Source: Trinickia fusca (lineage in GTDB: Bacteria > Pseudomonadota > Gammaproteobacteria > Burkholderiales > Burkholderiaceae). From it: a stretch of DNA of 64,000 nucleotides. The notes under the pieces were generated by a model. It made no database searches and was not told where the DNA came from. It was given only the letters and a program-made list of their open reading frames with translations. Each line of letters starts with the position of its first letter. Positions within the stretch are counted from its first letter, which is position 1. The DNA lies in contig NZ_RBZV01000009.1 in NCBI RefSeq assembly GCF_003628145.1, positions 158,138 to 222,137 of the forward strand. Reading direction: 5' to 3'. Positions 1 to 8,476 of the stretch are shown piece after piece. The position numbers and the translations under genes are program-made.

Positions 1-1
1 C

Positions 2-1309
2 TGGCGCGGCGCTACGCTCGAGAACCTCGCACAGCTCGGCAAGGATTACCCGAAGCTGCACTTGATCAAGCTCGAGCAGAACTACCGCTCGACCGTGCGC
101 ATCCTGACTGCCGCCAACAACGTCATCGCGAACAACCCGAAGCTGTTCGAGAAAAAGTTGTGGTCCGAGCACGGCATGGGCGACTCGATCACCGTGACGC
201 CTTGTAACGACGAAGAGCACGAGGCCGAATCGGTCGTGTTCCGGCTCTCGGCGCACAAGTTCGAGCGGCGCGCGCAGTTTCGCGATTACGCGATTCTCTA
301 TCGCGGCAACTTCCAGGCGCGCATCTTCGAACAGGTGTTGCGCCGCGAGCGCATTCCGTACGTGCTGTCGGGCGGGCAGTCGTTCTTCGATAAGGCCGAG
401 ATCAAAGATATCTGCGCGTACCTGCGCCTGATCGCGAACCACGACGACGATCCCGCTTTCATCCGCGCCGTCACGACGCCGCGACGCGGCATCGGCAACA
501 CGACGCTCGAAGCGCTGGGCTCGTTTGCTGGGCAGGCGAAGGTGTCGCTGTTCGAGGCCGTGTACATGGGCGGCATCGAGGCGCGCTTGTCGGCGCGGCA
601 GATCGAGCCGCTGCGCGTGTTCTGCGATTTCATGCAGCGCATTGCCGACCGGGCGACGAAGGATGCGGCGACGACGCTCCTCGACGACTTGATGGAAGCG
701 ATCCATTACGAGGCGTACCTGTACGACACGTACGACGAACGGCAGGCGCAATCGAAATGGCAGAACGTGCTCGAGTTTCTCGAGTGGCTCAAGCGCAAGG
801 GCACGAAGCCCGAACCCGAGCAGGCCGAAGACGGCGAAACGGGTGGCTACGAGAATGCCGACGGCCTGGCCGACACTGGCAAGGACTTGCTGGGCCTGAT
901 TCAGACGGTCGCGCTGATGTCGATGCTCGAGGGCAAGGAGGAAGATCCTGACGCGGTGCGGCTATCGACCGTGCACGCGTCGAAAGGCCTCGAGTATCCG
1001 CACGTGTTTCTCGTCGGCGTGGAAGAGGGGATCATGCCGCACCGCGGCGGCCCCGACGACGAGATCGACGACTCGCGCGTCGAAGAAGAGCGGCGGCTCA
1101 TGTACGTGGCGATCACGCGCGCGCAGCGCAGCTTGCACTTGAACTGGTGCAAGAAGCGCAAGCGCGCGCGAGAGACGGTGGTTTGCGAGCCGTCGCGCTT
1201 CATCCCCGAGATGGGGCTCGACGAGGCGCCGCCGCCGACGCCCGAAGAAGCGCCGATGACGCCGAAGGACCGGCTCGCGAGCTTGAAGGCGCTGCTGCAG
1301 AAGCCCTGA
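2..1309 (+). CDS. rep: ATP-dependent DNA helicase Rep (5' truncated by window edge)
   Basis: C-terminal ~435 residues of an SF1A (UvrD/Rep) 3'-5' helicase that unwinds DNA at stalled replication forks. The frame is open from base 2, so the start lies outside the window. Visible motifs are the motif III/IV region WRGAT...LEQNYRST, motif V region LSTVHASKGLEYPHVFLVGVEE and motif VI EERRLMYVAITRAQ. The NYRST spacing and ending fit Rep better than UvrD; PcrA/UvrD is the alternative. It converges on the cytochrome c gene, with a perfect 8-bp hairpin just after the stop. No frameshift is seen in the visible part. Confidence 0.9.
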   Translation, partial: WRGATLENLAQLGKDYPKLHLIKLEQNYRSTVRILTAANNVIANNPKLFEKKLWSEHGMGDSITVTPCNDEEHEAESVVFRLSAHKFERRAQFRDYAILYRGNFQARIFEQVLRRERIPYVLSGGQSFFDKAEIKDICAYLRLIANHDDDPAFIRAVTTPRRGIGNTTLEALGSFAGQAKVSLFEAVYMGGIEARLSARQIEPLRVFCDFMQRIADRATKDAATTLLDDLMEAIHYEAYLYDTYDERQAQSKWQNVLEFLEWLKRKGTKPEPEQAEDGETGGYENADGLADTGKDLLGLIQTVALMSMLEGKEEDPDAVRLSTVHASKGLEYPHVFLVGVEEGIMPHRGGPDDEIDDSRVEEERRLMYVAITRAQRSLHLNWCKKRKRARETVVCEPSRFIPEMGLDEAPPPTPEEAPMTPKDRLASLKALLQKP

Positions 1310-1315
1310 ACCTCT

Positions 1316-1336
1316 GCCCCCTGACCAGCAGGGGGC
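1316..1336. terminator. hairpin between convergent rep and cytochrome c genes
   Basis: Perfect 8-bp stem GCCCCCTG / CAGGGGGC with a 5-nt loop directly after the rep stop. There is no T-run on either side, so intrinsic termination is plausible but unproven. Confidence 0.4.
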
Positions 1337-1340
1337 CCGG

Positions 1341-2237
1341 TTACTTCGCTGCGCTGACCATGTAATCGACGGCGGCTTTGATGTCGGCGTCGGACGCGTT
1401 CGAGCCACCCTTCGGCGGCATCTGACCTTTGCCGTGCAGCGCATAGTTGTAGATGACGTCCATCGGGTCCTTCAGGCGCTGTGCCCAGGCGGCCTTGTCG
1501 CCGAACTTCGGCGCGTTGAGCACGCCGGCCGCGTGGCAGGCCTGACAGACCTGCTGATAGAGCGCCTTGCCGGCTTGCGCGCTGTCGGCGCTGGCCGTGG
1601 CCGGCGCTGCATTGGACTGCGATGCACTGCCGAGTGCAGCGATTGCTGCCGCCGCTTGCTCGTTGGCAGCGCCAGCCCCTGCACTGGCTTCTTGCGCGGT
1701 GGCGCCTGAAGTAGCTTGTCCGGCCTGCTGCGTCTTGGCGGCCGGCGCGGCGGGTTCGGGGAAATTGGCGCCGCCGTGGTTGGCCATGTAGACGATCGCG
1801 CGGGCGATTTCATAATCGCTGTAGTCGTCGGGGCTCGTGCCGCCGCGCGCCGGCATCGCACCCTTGCCGGTCAGCGCAGTGTGCAGCAGCGTGTCGAAGC
1901 CTTGCGCGATGCGCGGTGCCCAGTCGCCGCTGTTGCCGAACTTCGGTGCACCGGCGGTGCCGGTTGCATGGCAGGCGGAGCAGACGGCTTGATAGACCTG
2001 TTCGCCCGTCTTGAAGACATGGGGCGCGTTGGCGTCGCGCACGTCGACTTGTGCGAGGGGGGCGATGCGTTTGGCGACGTCCGACCGCAAGTCGGTACCG
2101 GCGCCCGTGCGGACGGATTCATTGACGTAGTTCGCGAGCAGCAAGATCGCGACGACGGGAATTGCGAAACCGGCGATGACCACGGCGATGAGCTGCGCGG
2201 GGGTTTTGATCGGGGTTCCGTGTGGTGCTTCGCTCAT
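1341..2237 (-). CDS. membrane-anchored di-haem cytochrome c (cytochrome c5 family)
   Basis: 298-aa electron-carrier protein with an N-terminal membrane anchor (about residues 15-36) and two cytochrome c domains on the periplasmic side. Each has a CxxCH haem site: CSACH at residues 86-90, and CQACH near residue 233. Each domain also has a GKGxMP segment supplying the methionine ligand (GKGAMPARGG, GKGQMPPKGG). An Ala/Gln-rich linker of about 60 residues joins the domains. The tandem c5-like layout is common in Burkholderiales next to rep/uvrD. The redox partner cannot be told from sequence. Start ATG at 2237. Confidence 0.88.
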   Translation of the reverse strand: MSEAPHGTPIKTPAQLIAVVIAGFAIPVVAILLLANYVNESVRTGAGTDLRSDVAKRIAPLAQVDVRDANAPHVFKTGEQVYQAVCSACHATGTAGAPKFGNSGDWAPRIAQGFDTLLHTALTGKGAMPARGGTSPDDYSDYEIARAIVYMANHGGANFPEPAAPAAKTQQAGQATSGATAQEASAGAGAANEQAAAAIAALGSASQSNAAPATASADSAQAGKALYQQVCQACHAAGVLNAPKFGDKAAWAQRLKDPMDVIYNYALHGKGQMPPKGGSNASDADIKAAVDYMVSAAK

Positions 2238-2556
2238 GCTTGTCTCGTCTCCCGTGAATATTGTTGGTGAGCGGTACAGCGTGACGGCAACGGCTTGAAC
2301 GGCAACGACTTACTTACTTAAATGCGATCCAAACACGGCGATTATAGACGCAACGTTTTGGCGTCGGCGAGCGGGAGCGGCAGTGGTTTCAGCAGGCGTT
2401 TACCCGGAAAATCGGAACGCATGACGCGTCGGCGATTATTGGGGTGCGATTGAGGGGGCTTGACAGGCGGCCCGGTGGACGGGGTTGGCGAAACCGGGTA
2501 TGCTCTCGGTCTCGCTTGGTACTGCGCCCACGGGCGGCGGTGCCTTCGCGCTGAAC

Positions 2557-2632
2557 GCGCCCGTAGCTCAATGGATAGAGTACTGCCCTCCGAAGGCAGG
2601 GGTTGCTGGTTCGATCCCAGCCGGGCGCGCCA
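2557..2632 (+). tRNA. tRNA-Arg (anticodon CCG)
   Basis: Complete 76-nt cloverleaf including encoded CCA. The acceptor GCGCCCG pairs with CGGGCGC. The anticodon arm is CTGCC-CTCCGAA-GGCAG, giving anticodon CCG, and the T arm is GCTGG-TTCGATC-CCAGC. It reads CGG codons. tRNA-Arg genes are frequent integration sites, and the genes just downstream look accessory, but I found no duplicated tRNA 3' end. Confidence 0.97.
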
Positions 2633-2673
2633 AATTCTTCCAGTCTGTCTTGCTCGACTGATGATACTGCGTG

Positions 2674-2698
2674 AAAAAGGGCCCCCGCAGGGGCTTTT
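2674..2698 (+). terminator. possible terminator after tRNA-Arg
   Basis: A-run, GCCCC, 4-nt loop, GGGGC, TTTT: a short GC stem flanked by A and T runs (with a small bulge), about 40 nt after the tRNA. It is shaped like an intrinsic terminator that could work in either direction. Confidence 0.4.
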
Positions 2699-2733
2699 CA
2701 CCGTGGGTCACGAGCGATTATTCCCCGCCGCAG

Positions 2734-3222
2734 CTATTGAGTCGCCCCGGACTTCGCATTCAGCGTCACCGTAATCGACGGCCCATATTGCGGCACCGTG
2801 ATCAACGACTCCTCCTCGTCACTCCCATCGCCCCCGGCATCCGTACTGAACCTGAAATGCTTCGGCGTGATTTGCGTCGTCGATGCTTGGAGCACGCTCT
2901 CTACCGGATCGTAGCCGGGCTTTTCGCAGTGGATTTTCAGGTCGCCTCTGGACCGGCGAACGCTGACGGTATCGGGTGCAGTGACTGACCAATCGCCCTT
3001 ATCGTTCGACAACGTGCACTTTGCGCTGGCGACGGGGCCGGAGGCGTCGATCACGGCAATCGCAAGTTCTTCGCGATTCCGGTCCTGACCGCCATCCTGG
3101 CCACCGTTGGCGCCAGTCACATTGATTGCCTTGATGTTGTCCAAGGGCGTACCCTGCCCGAGTGGTCCCGCAACGGCGTGGATCGTGCAAAACGAGATAG
3201 CGATGGCCAATGCGGTCTTCAT
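2734..3222 (-). CDS. exported hypothetical protein
   Basis: 162 aa starting with a typical Sec signal peptide (MKTALAIAISFCTIHAVAGP). The mature part has a segment from about residue 50 to 115 (AVIDASGPVASAKCTLSNDKG...IHCEKPGYDPVE) that resembles the beta-sandwich PEGA/carboxypeptidase-regulatory-like folds seen on cell-surface proteins: small-molecule-like 'GPVASAKC' start and 'KPGYDP' end. Two Cys in that segment could form a disulphide. No enzymatic motif is seen. It stands alone between tRNA-Arg and hicAB, and its function is unknown. Confidence 0.6.
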   Translation of the reverse strand: MKTALAIAISFCTIHAVAGPLGQGTPLDNIKAINVTGANGGQDGGQDRNREELAIAVIDASGPVASAKCTLSNDKGDWSVTAPDTVSVRRSRGDLKIHCEKPGYDPVESVLQASTTQITPKHFRFSTDAGGDGSDEEESLITVPQYGPSITVTLNAKSGATQ

Positions 3223-3426
3223 TCTGGTTTGTTCCCTTTTCTTGTTAATGAACTGGTCAGCGCAGTTTGCCCGCGCGCTGGCACATATGCTGCGGTGTGC
3301 GGTGTGACGCTGGTTAGCTAGTTTGCTTGAAACAAGGAAGGGATGCAGCGGAGTGAGTGAGTGCGCATCGCAACACGTTCGCGGTAGCAGGTGAGCTGGG
3401 TTCGCGCCTTGGGCGTTCCGCCAGCA

Positions 3427-3873
3427 TCACACAGTTGCCGCGTCACGCGTCGCTGGTTTAATCGATAGTTCCAGATCCATGCCAAGCGCGAAAAGGGCCG
3501 CGGCGATGGTGTCGATCTTTGTGGCATGGCCGAGGTCAATCACGCGGTTGATATCTTGCCGCCGAGTGTTGAGCCGGCGAGCTAACTCGGCTGGCGTGAC
3601 GTTCTTAGCCAGCATCACGTTCAAGAGCAGGACTTTTGCGGCCACGCTGGCGGGTAGACCGATCAGCACATCTCCGCGCTTCGGGGTGGAGGGCATGGGG
3701 ACGGGACGCTTGTCGTCGAAATAGAAGTCCATTGCCGTGACGAGCGCATCGCTGGCCATGTCGATCGCTTCCTCACGCGTAGAACCGCAGGTGATCGCTT
3801 CCGGAATATCGCGGAATTTGACTGCGAATCCGGCGTCGCCGTCGGGGATAACGCGAGCAGGGTAGTTGAACAT
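3427..3873 (-). CDS. hicB: HicB-family antitoxin with C-terminal helix-turn-helix
   Basis: 148 aa. The N-terminal ~60 residues match the HicB partial RNase-H fold (MFNYPARVIPDGDAGFAVKF, then CGSTREEAIDMASDAL). The C-terminal part (about residues 85-140, VTPAELARRLNTRRQDINRVIDLGHATKIDTIAAAL) is an XRE-like helix-turn-helix. In this family HicB binds and blocks the HicA toxin and represses the operon. It lies 51 bp downstream of hicA in the same direction. Confidence 0.88.
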   Translation of the reverse strand: MFNYPARVIPDGDAGFAVKFRDIPEAITCGSTREEAIDMASDALVTAMDFYFDDKRPVPMPSTPKRGDVLIGLPASVAAKVLLLNVMLAKNVTPAELARRLNTRRQDINRVIDLGHATKIDTIAAALFALGMDLELSIKPATRDAATV

Positions 3874-3924
3874 TGTCGATTCCTGTCTTCGATTCAGGAG
3901 GCAGCCCCGTTTGGGGGATGGCGA

Positions 3925-4104
3925 TCATCCGTCGATACCGAGTTGCCTCAATATGAGCTTCCGAGTCACTTCACCTAATTCGGCGCTTGGGTGTCGTGGC
4001 ATAACGGACTGACGACCGTTGAGGAAGATCTTGGTGTGTCTCGACCCTTCTGCGAACGTCGCACCTCGCCGAGCAAGCCGGCGTTTGAATTCACTTTGCT
4101 TCAC
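3925..4104 (-). CDS. hicA: HicA-family mRNA interferase toxin (GTG start)
   Basis: 59 aa from GTG at 4104. It begins KQSEFKRRLARRGATFAEGSRHTKIF and continues into RQSVMPRHPSAELGE before ending LRQLGIDG. This is the classic HicA double-stranded-RNA-binding-like fold with the catalytic His in GSRHTK and the MPRHP turn. HicA cleaves mRNAs and is neutralised by HicB. A TGA two codons upstream of the GTG fixes the start. The gene is easily missed because of its length and GTG start. The toxin-first order is normal for hicAB. Confidence 0.9.
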   Translation of the reverse strand: MKQSEFKRRLARRGATFAEGSRHTKIFLNGRQSVMPRHPSAELGEVTRKLILRQLGIDG

Positions 4105-4130
4105 CTTTCACCGCACCGTCGAACATGAAT

Positions 4131-4179
4131 GTAAACAAAAATGGTTACTTGTGGCAAGTGGTGTAAGCAAAAGTGTTAC
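4131..4179. promoter_or_regulatory. tandem inverted repeats upstream of hicAB (candidate HicB operators)
   Basis: Two similar dyads, GTAAACAAAAATGGTTAC (4131-4148) and GTAAGCAAAAGTGTTAC (4163-4179), each have GTAA...TTAC arms. They are offset by 32 bp, about three helical turns. A third dyad ACTTG-TGG-CAAGT lies between them (4147-4159). They sit 27-75 bp upstream of the hicA start, where autoregulatory HicB operators are expected. The assignment is inference. Confidence 0.45.
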
Positions 4180-4595
4180 GCGTTACTCTGCAGGGATGAG
4201 CGAGTCATGGGATTTTCAGACGTCGGCCGGGCGTTCACTAAGGTCGACGATGGGCAGCTCGAATCGAACCATCGCCTTCGAGCTGCCGCGTTAAATATGC
4301 GATATGGGTGCTCACTTCACATGGCGATATGAATAAGTTGCTCACCGCCTATCAAAAAAAGTAGGACTACCAAATCGAGTAGGCATCGCATTACAAAATG
4401 CCGTGTGTCCTTGTCCCGCACGGCTAAGCGCCATCCTTCGAAGTCCCCGGCACCCCCTGCAAGCTGGCAGGTTGACGCAACACGCGTTGCACTCATCAAT
4501 TCATTGCCTACGATATTCAGCGGCTCACCCCTCGCCGGACGCGCAAGGCGTGCTGGCCGCGCGGCCGGCGCATTCAACCGCAATGAGGCAAACCC
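4180..4595. other. intergenic stretch between hicAB and chitinase
   Basis: About 415 bases of lower-GC sequence without a convincing gene. Two imperfect direct repeats starting GCGATATG occur near 4300 and 4323. The GAGG about 8 bases before 4596 is the chitinase ribosome-binding site. No RNA gene or insertion sequence is recognised. Confidence 0.4.
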
Positions 4596-5948
4596 ATGAA
4601 GCGAACTTCAATCAAGGTTTTCGTTGCAGCGGCGCTGTCGTTGTGTGCAATGGCTTCGCAGGCGAGCAGCATTTACGCGCCCTACGTCGACCTGACTGCG
4701 TGGCCCACGCCCATCGTCGACCAGATCGGTGTGCAGCAAGGCATTCAGCAGTTTTCGCTGGCGTTCATCGTCGGTAGTTCGAACGGCTGCGTCCCCTCCT
4801 GGGGCGGTGTCCAGGACGTCGGGCCCGGCATCAGTTCGGATCTGCTGACGGCGATCGCGACAGGCATCTCGAACTATCGCGGCAAGGGTGGCGAAGTGAC
4901 GGTATCGTTCGGCGGCGAAAACGGCACACCGCTGATGCAGGTATGCAGCGATGTCGCTTCATTGCAGAAGGCCATTCAGACCGTCGTCGACACGTACAGC
5001 CTCACGCACATCGATTTCGACATCGAAGGCACCGCGCAAGACGACCTTGCAGCGCTCGCGCGCAACTTCCAGGCCGTCGCCCAGATACAAACGGCACAAG
5101 CGGCGAAGGGCACGCCGCTCCACGTGACGCTGACGGTGCCCGTGTTGGCGAGTGGCCTCACGCAAGACGGCCTGAACGTGGTCAACGCGGCGATCGCCAA
5201 CAACGTGGCGATCGATACGGTCAACGTGATGGCGATGGACTACGGCGGCTCGGGTTTCGATATGGGGCAGGCCGCGATCCAGGCGGCTCAGTCGACCTAC
5301 TCGCAACTCGACACGGCGTACAAGTCCGTCGGTCAGACGAAGACCAACGCACAGTTGTGGCAACTGGTCGGCGTGACGCCGATGATCGGCGTCAACGATA
5401 CGCAAGGCGAAACGTTCACGCTCGACAACGCGCAGAGCCTCGTCAACGCCGCGAAGAACAACGGCTATGGTCTGCTCAGCAACTGGTCCGTCGGGCGCGA
5501 TCAAGCTTGTCCGGGCGGCCCCGGCGGCTCCGCCTCCGACAGCTGCTCGGGTGTCGCGCAGACGCCTTATCAGTTCGCCTCGATCCTCGGGCAGTTCGCC
5601 GACCACTGGGGCACGGGCGTGACGAAAGACCCGAACTATGGCGGCGGCAGCGGTTCAGGCGGCACGGGTGGTACCCCTGCGCCGTGGTCGGCCGCCAAGG
5701 TCTACACGGCGGGCATGGAGGTCACCTACCAAGGTTCGACGTACAAAGCGCAGTGGTGGACGCAGGGCGACGTGCCAGGGCAATCATCGGTGTGGCAGCT
5801 CGAGTCTGGCGCGACCCCGACGTGGTCGGCGAGCATCGCTTATACCAGCGGCCAATGCGTGATGTACCAGGGCGCAAAGTACTGCGCACAGTGGTGGACG
5901 CAGGGCAATGTGCCGAGTGCGGGCGGCGTGTGGGTGAAGCAAGGCTGA
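4596..5948 (+). CDS. secreted GH18 chitinase with two CBM5/12 chitin-binding domains
   Basis: 450 aa. Sec signal peptide of about 23 residues (to MASQA). The GH18 barrel spans about residues 28-345, with the catalytic strand motif IDFDIEG (D140, D142, acid/base E144) and the later strand MAMDYGGSG. Then a Gly-rich linker and two C-terminal carbohydrate-binding modules (about 358-402 and 407-450), each with AYxxGxxVxYxGxxYxAQWWTQG...PG/PS-type aromatic residues. It is predicted to hydrolyse chitin outside the cell. The upstream 'DG' of the usual DGxDxDxE is absent, but the three acidic residues are present. It is a single gene with its own ribosome-binding site. Confidence 0.9.
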   Translation: MKRTSIKVFVAAALSLCAMASQASSIYAPYVDLTAWPTPIVDQIGVQQGIQQFSLAFIVGSSNGCVPSWGGVQDVGPGISSDLLTAIATGISNYRGKGGEVTVSFGGENGTPLMQVCSDVASLQKAIQTVVDTYSLTHIDFDIEGTAQDDLAALARNFQAVAQIQTAQAAKGTPLHVTLTVPVLASGLTQDGLNVVNAAIANNVAIDTVNVMAMDYGGSGFDMGQAAIQAAQSTYSQLDTAYKSVGQTKTNAQLWQLVGVTPMIGVNDTQGETFTLDNAQSLVNAAKNNGYGLLSNWSVGRDQACPGGPGGSASDSCSGVAQTPYQFASILGQFADHWGTGVTKDPNYGGGSGSGGTGGTPAPWSAAKVYTAGMEVTYQGSTYKAQWWTQGDVPGQSSVWQLESGATPTWSASIAYTSGQCVMYQGAKYCAQWWTQGNVPSAGGVWVKQG

Positions 5949-6323
5949 GTTCGACAGTGCGTGTCCGCTTTCGATGCATTCGACTGAAGTAAGAGCGGCG
6001 CGGCCGAGAAAGGCCGCGCCTCGCACTTGCCACTCCAAAAAATCTGCCTGTCAGCAAGCGCTGATACGGCCCTTCCGATTTCCCTACACGACATTTCGCC
6101 GAGTCTGACTCTTCAGCATCGACCCTTTTGCGCCGATAGCCAGTTAGGAAAGGAACACGAGGCCACGCCGCAGCGTTCGTCGAACCGGTGAAGAATCCGC
6201 ACCGGTTTCATCGCGAAAGCCATGATTACGCGATGAAGGATAGGTGAACGAAGCAATCGTTCGCCTTGACGAATCACTGCGACATGTGCCTGCGGGTCTA
6301 AGCCCGCTGCAACAGGAGAGAGC
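5949..6323. other. intergenic stretch with hairpin and possible sigma-28 -10 element
   Basis: 375 bases. A 9-bp stem GGCGCGGCC / GGCCGCGCC with loop GAGAAA (5997-6020) follows the chitinase and may be a terminator, though it has no T-run. GCCGATAG at 6132-6139 resembles a FliA -10 box for motA2, but no good -35 box stands at the right distance. The bases before 6324 (AGGAGAG) are a good ribosome-binding site. Confidence 0.4.
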
Positions 6324-7196
6324 ATGTTTGTCGCAATTGGTTGGGTCGTCGTACTGTTTTCGGTGATTGGAAGTTTCGTGTTCGAGGGCGGTCATCTGAT
6401 GGCGCTCCTCCAGCCATTCGAACTCCTGTGTATTTTCGGTGCGGCATTTGGCGCCTACGTCGTCAGCAACCCCGTCTCCACGCTCAAAAAGACGCTCAAG
6501 GCGCTGCCCACGTGCTTTCACGGGCCGCGCTACGACAAGTCGAAGTACATCGAGCTCATCGCGCTGCTCTATGAATTGATGCAGAAGGCCCGCAAGGAAG
6601 GGATGATGACGCTCGAAGCCGACGTCGACAATCCCGATGAGAGCGTGCTGTTCCAGAAGTATCCGCGCATCGTCAACGACCACCATCTGCGCGACTTCAT
6701 CATCGACTATCTGCGCATGATGTCGACCGGCAACATCAACGTGCTCGAAATGCAGGACTTGATGGACGAGGAGCTCGTCACGCACCACGCCGAAGAATCG
6801 CTCGTTGCCAACGCGATCCAGAAGATGGCCGACGCCTTGCCCGCGTTCGGGATCGTCGCAGCGGTGATGGGTGTCGTGCATACGATGGGTTCGGTCGGCG
6901 CGGCGCCGGCGGTGCTCGGTGAGATGATTGCCGGCGCACTCGTGGGGACGTTCCTCGGTATTTTGCTGTCCTACGGCTTCGTGGGCCCCGTGGCCGAACT
7001 GCTGCATGCGAAAGGGCGTGCCGCCGCCAAGCCTTACCACTGCGTGAAGGCCGTGCTGTTGGCGTCGTTGAGCGGCTACGCGCCGTCGGTCGCCGCCGAG
7101 TTCGGCCGTAAGGTGCTGTTCACGCTCGATCGTCCGACGTTCCAGGAACTCGACGACGCGGTGCGCGCGACGAAGATGCCGAAGGCATCGTCCTGA
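6324..7196 (+). CDS. motA: flagellar stator protein MotA, second copy
   Basis: 290 aa, MotA/ExbB superfamily, four transmembrane segments. The family signature in the third/fourth helices is present (PAFGIVAAVMGVVHTMGSVG, then GTFLGILLSYGFVGPVAEL), as is the cytoplasmic loop with the rotor-facing charged segment KARKEGMMTLEADVDNP. Forms the proton channel with MotB and pushes on FliG. It is clearly a paralogue of the motA at 39026 but diverged (for example MSTGNINVLEMQDLMDEEL against MVGGNMNAFEIESLMDEEI). It is followed 13 bp later by its motB. It may form an alternative or additional stator. Confidence 0.9.
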   Translation: MFVAIGWVVVLFSVIGSFVFEGGHLMALLQPFELLCIFGAAFGAYVVSNPVSTLKKTLKALPTCFHGPRYDKSKYIELIALLYELMQKARKEGMMTLEADVDNPDESVLFQKYPRIVNDHHLRDFIIDYLRMMSTGNINVLEMQDLMDEELVTHHAEESLVANAIQKMADALPAFGIVAAVMGVVHTMGSVGAAPAVLGEMIAGALVGTFLGILLSYGFVGPVAELLHAKGRAAAKPYHCVKAVLLASLSGYAPSVAAEFGRKVLFTLDRPTFQELDDAVRATKMPKASS

Positions 7197-7209
7197 CGGA
7201 GCGCGAGCG

Positions 7210-8196
7210 ATGGGAGACAGACTTTCTCGCGAGGCGGCCGAAAAGCGGCCGATGAGCATCGTCATACGCCGCAATAAGCGCGCGGAGGAGCATGCCGGCC
7301 ATCACGGCGGCGCGTGGAAGATCGCGTACGCGGACTTCGTGACCGCGATGATGGCGTTCTTCCTGCTGATGTGGCTGCTGAGCTCGACGTCGAAGTACGA
7401 GAAGCAGGGCATCGAAGACTATTTCAATACGCCGCTCTCGACGATTCTCGGCGGCAAGCACACCGCCGACGCGGTGCGCCCGAGCGTCGTGCAGGGCGGT
7501 GGCCAGACGATCGCCGATACGCGGCCCAGCATCAACGCGCAGCCTCAGCAGCCCGTGGCCACGCCGGTGCGCGTCAATGCCGATGAGGAGGCGCAGCGCT
7601 TGTCGCAGCTGAAGGCCAAGCTCACGGCGCTGATCGAGCACACGCCAGCGTTGAATGCCTACAAGGACCAGATCCGCATCTCGATCACGGCCGAGGGCCT
7701 GCGCATCGAGATCGTCGATTCGCAGAAGCGGCCGATGTTCGCCTCGGGTAGCGCGAAGATGGAAGATTATGCCGTCGCGATCCTCACGCAGATCGGTGCG
7801 GCGCTCAACGACGTCGGCAACCGCATCTCGCTCGCGGGCCATACCGACAACGTGCCCTATGGCGGCGGCCAGGCGGGTTATACGAACTGGGAGCTGTCTT
7901 CGGAACGTGCGAACGCGGCGCGCCGTGCGCTCGTCGGGGGCGGCATGCACGAGGAGAAGCTGCTGCAGGTGCGAGGCCTCGCCGACGTACTGCCGATGCA
8001 AGGCAACGATCCGAATGCGCCGACGAACCGCCGTATCAGCATCCTGGTGATGAATAAGGCGGCCGAGCAGGCGTTCTTCCGCGATGGCGGACGGGCGACG
8101 ACGATTGACGGTTCGCAGCCGGCCGTGCCTTCGCTACAAGAGGCGGTCAAGCCGGTGGCGATGCACCGCGATGTAGCGCCAGCAAACGCCTCGTAA
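7210..8196 (+). CDS. motB: flagellar motor protein MotB, second copy
   Basis: 328 aa. One transmembrane helix (about residues 40-60) contains the proton-accepting Asp in YADFVTAMMAFFLLMWLLSS. The periplasmic OmpA/MotB peptidoglycan-binding domain spans about 165-300, with ISLAGHTDNVPYGGGQAGYTNWELS and NRRISILV. It anchors the stator to the cell wall. ATG 7210 has GGAG at 8 bp; the internal ATG 7252 gives a more usual MotB N-terminus but lacks a clear ribosome-binding site. Paralogue of the motB at 39920. Confidence 0.9.
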   Translation: MGDRLSREAAEKRPMSIVIRRNKRAEEHAGHHGGAWKIAYADFVTAMMAFFLLMWLLSSTSKYEKQGIEDYFNTPLSTILGGKHTADAVRPSVVQGGGQTIADTRPSINAQPQQPVATPVRVNADEEAQRLSQLKAKLTALIEHTPALNAYKDQIRISITAEGLRIEIVDSQKRPMFASGSAKMEDYAVAILTQIGAALNDVGNRISLAGHTDNVPYGGGQAGYTNWELSSERANAARRALVGGGMHEEKLLQVRGLADVLPMQGNDPNAPTNRRISILVMNKAAEQAFFRDGGRATTIDGSQPAVPSLQEAVKPVAMHRDVAPANAS

Positions 8197-8207
8197 CGGC
8201 CGCAAAC

Positions 8208-8237
8208 TCGCCGTGCTTCGCCGTGCTTCGCCGTGCG
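8208..8237 (+). repeat. three tandem copies of a 10-bp unit
   Basis: TCGCCGTGCT occurs three times head to tail, the last copy with one change, right after motB2 and at the left edge of the glycan island. The remaining ~240 bases up to 8477 hold no recognisable gene. Confidence 0.6.
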
Positions 8238-8476
8238 GCCGATTCAAGCGGCTGCGACAGGCGGGGCCTGTCCTGGCCAAACTCCGAAACTGGCGCTGAA
8301 TTTCCGGCCTTCTCGTTCGATCTATTGGGGGCATAACCCGATAATCTTGCACGCTCGCGGAGGCCATGCGAGGCTCCGACTAAGCGTTTCCGGGGCGGCT
8401 CGGTCTGGGGAGGCGACCAGCTCGTGCCGCCTGCAAAGCGTTCAGCCACCGCCTCATCCTTTACTCACGAATTGTC

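Noticed and set aside
2460..2504. TTGACA ... TATGCT promoter for tRNA-Arg
   Set aside because: The two boxes are 33 bases apart, twice the workable spacing.
4317..4583. 88-codon minus-strand open frame before the chitinase gene
   Set aside because: Ala/Arg/Pro-rich start, no ribosome-binding site, no family resemblance.
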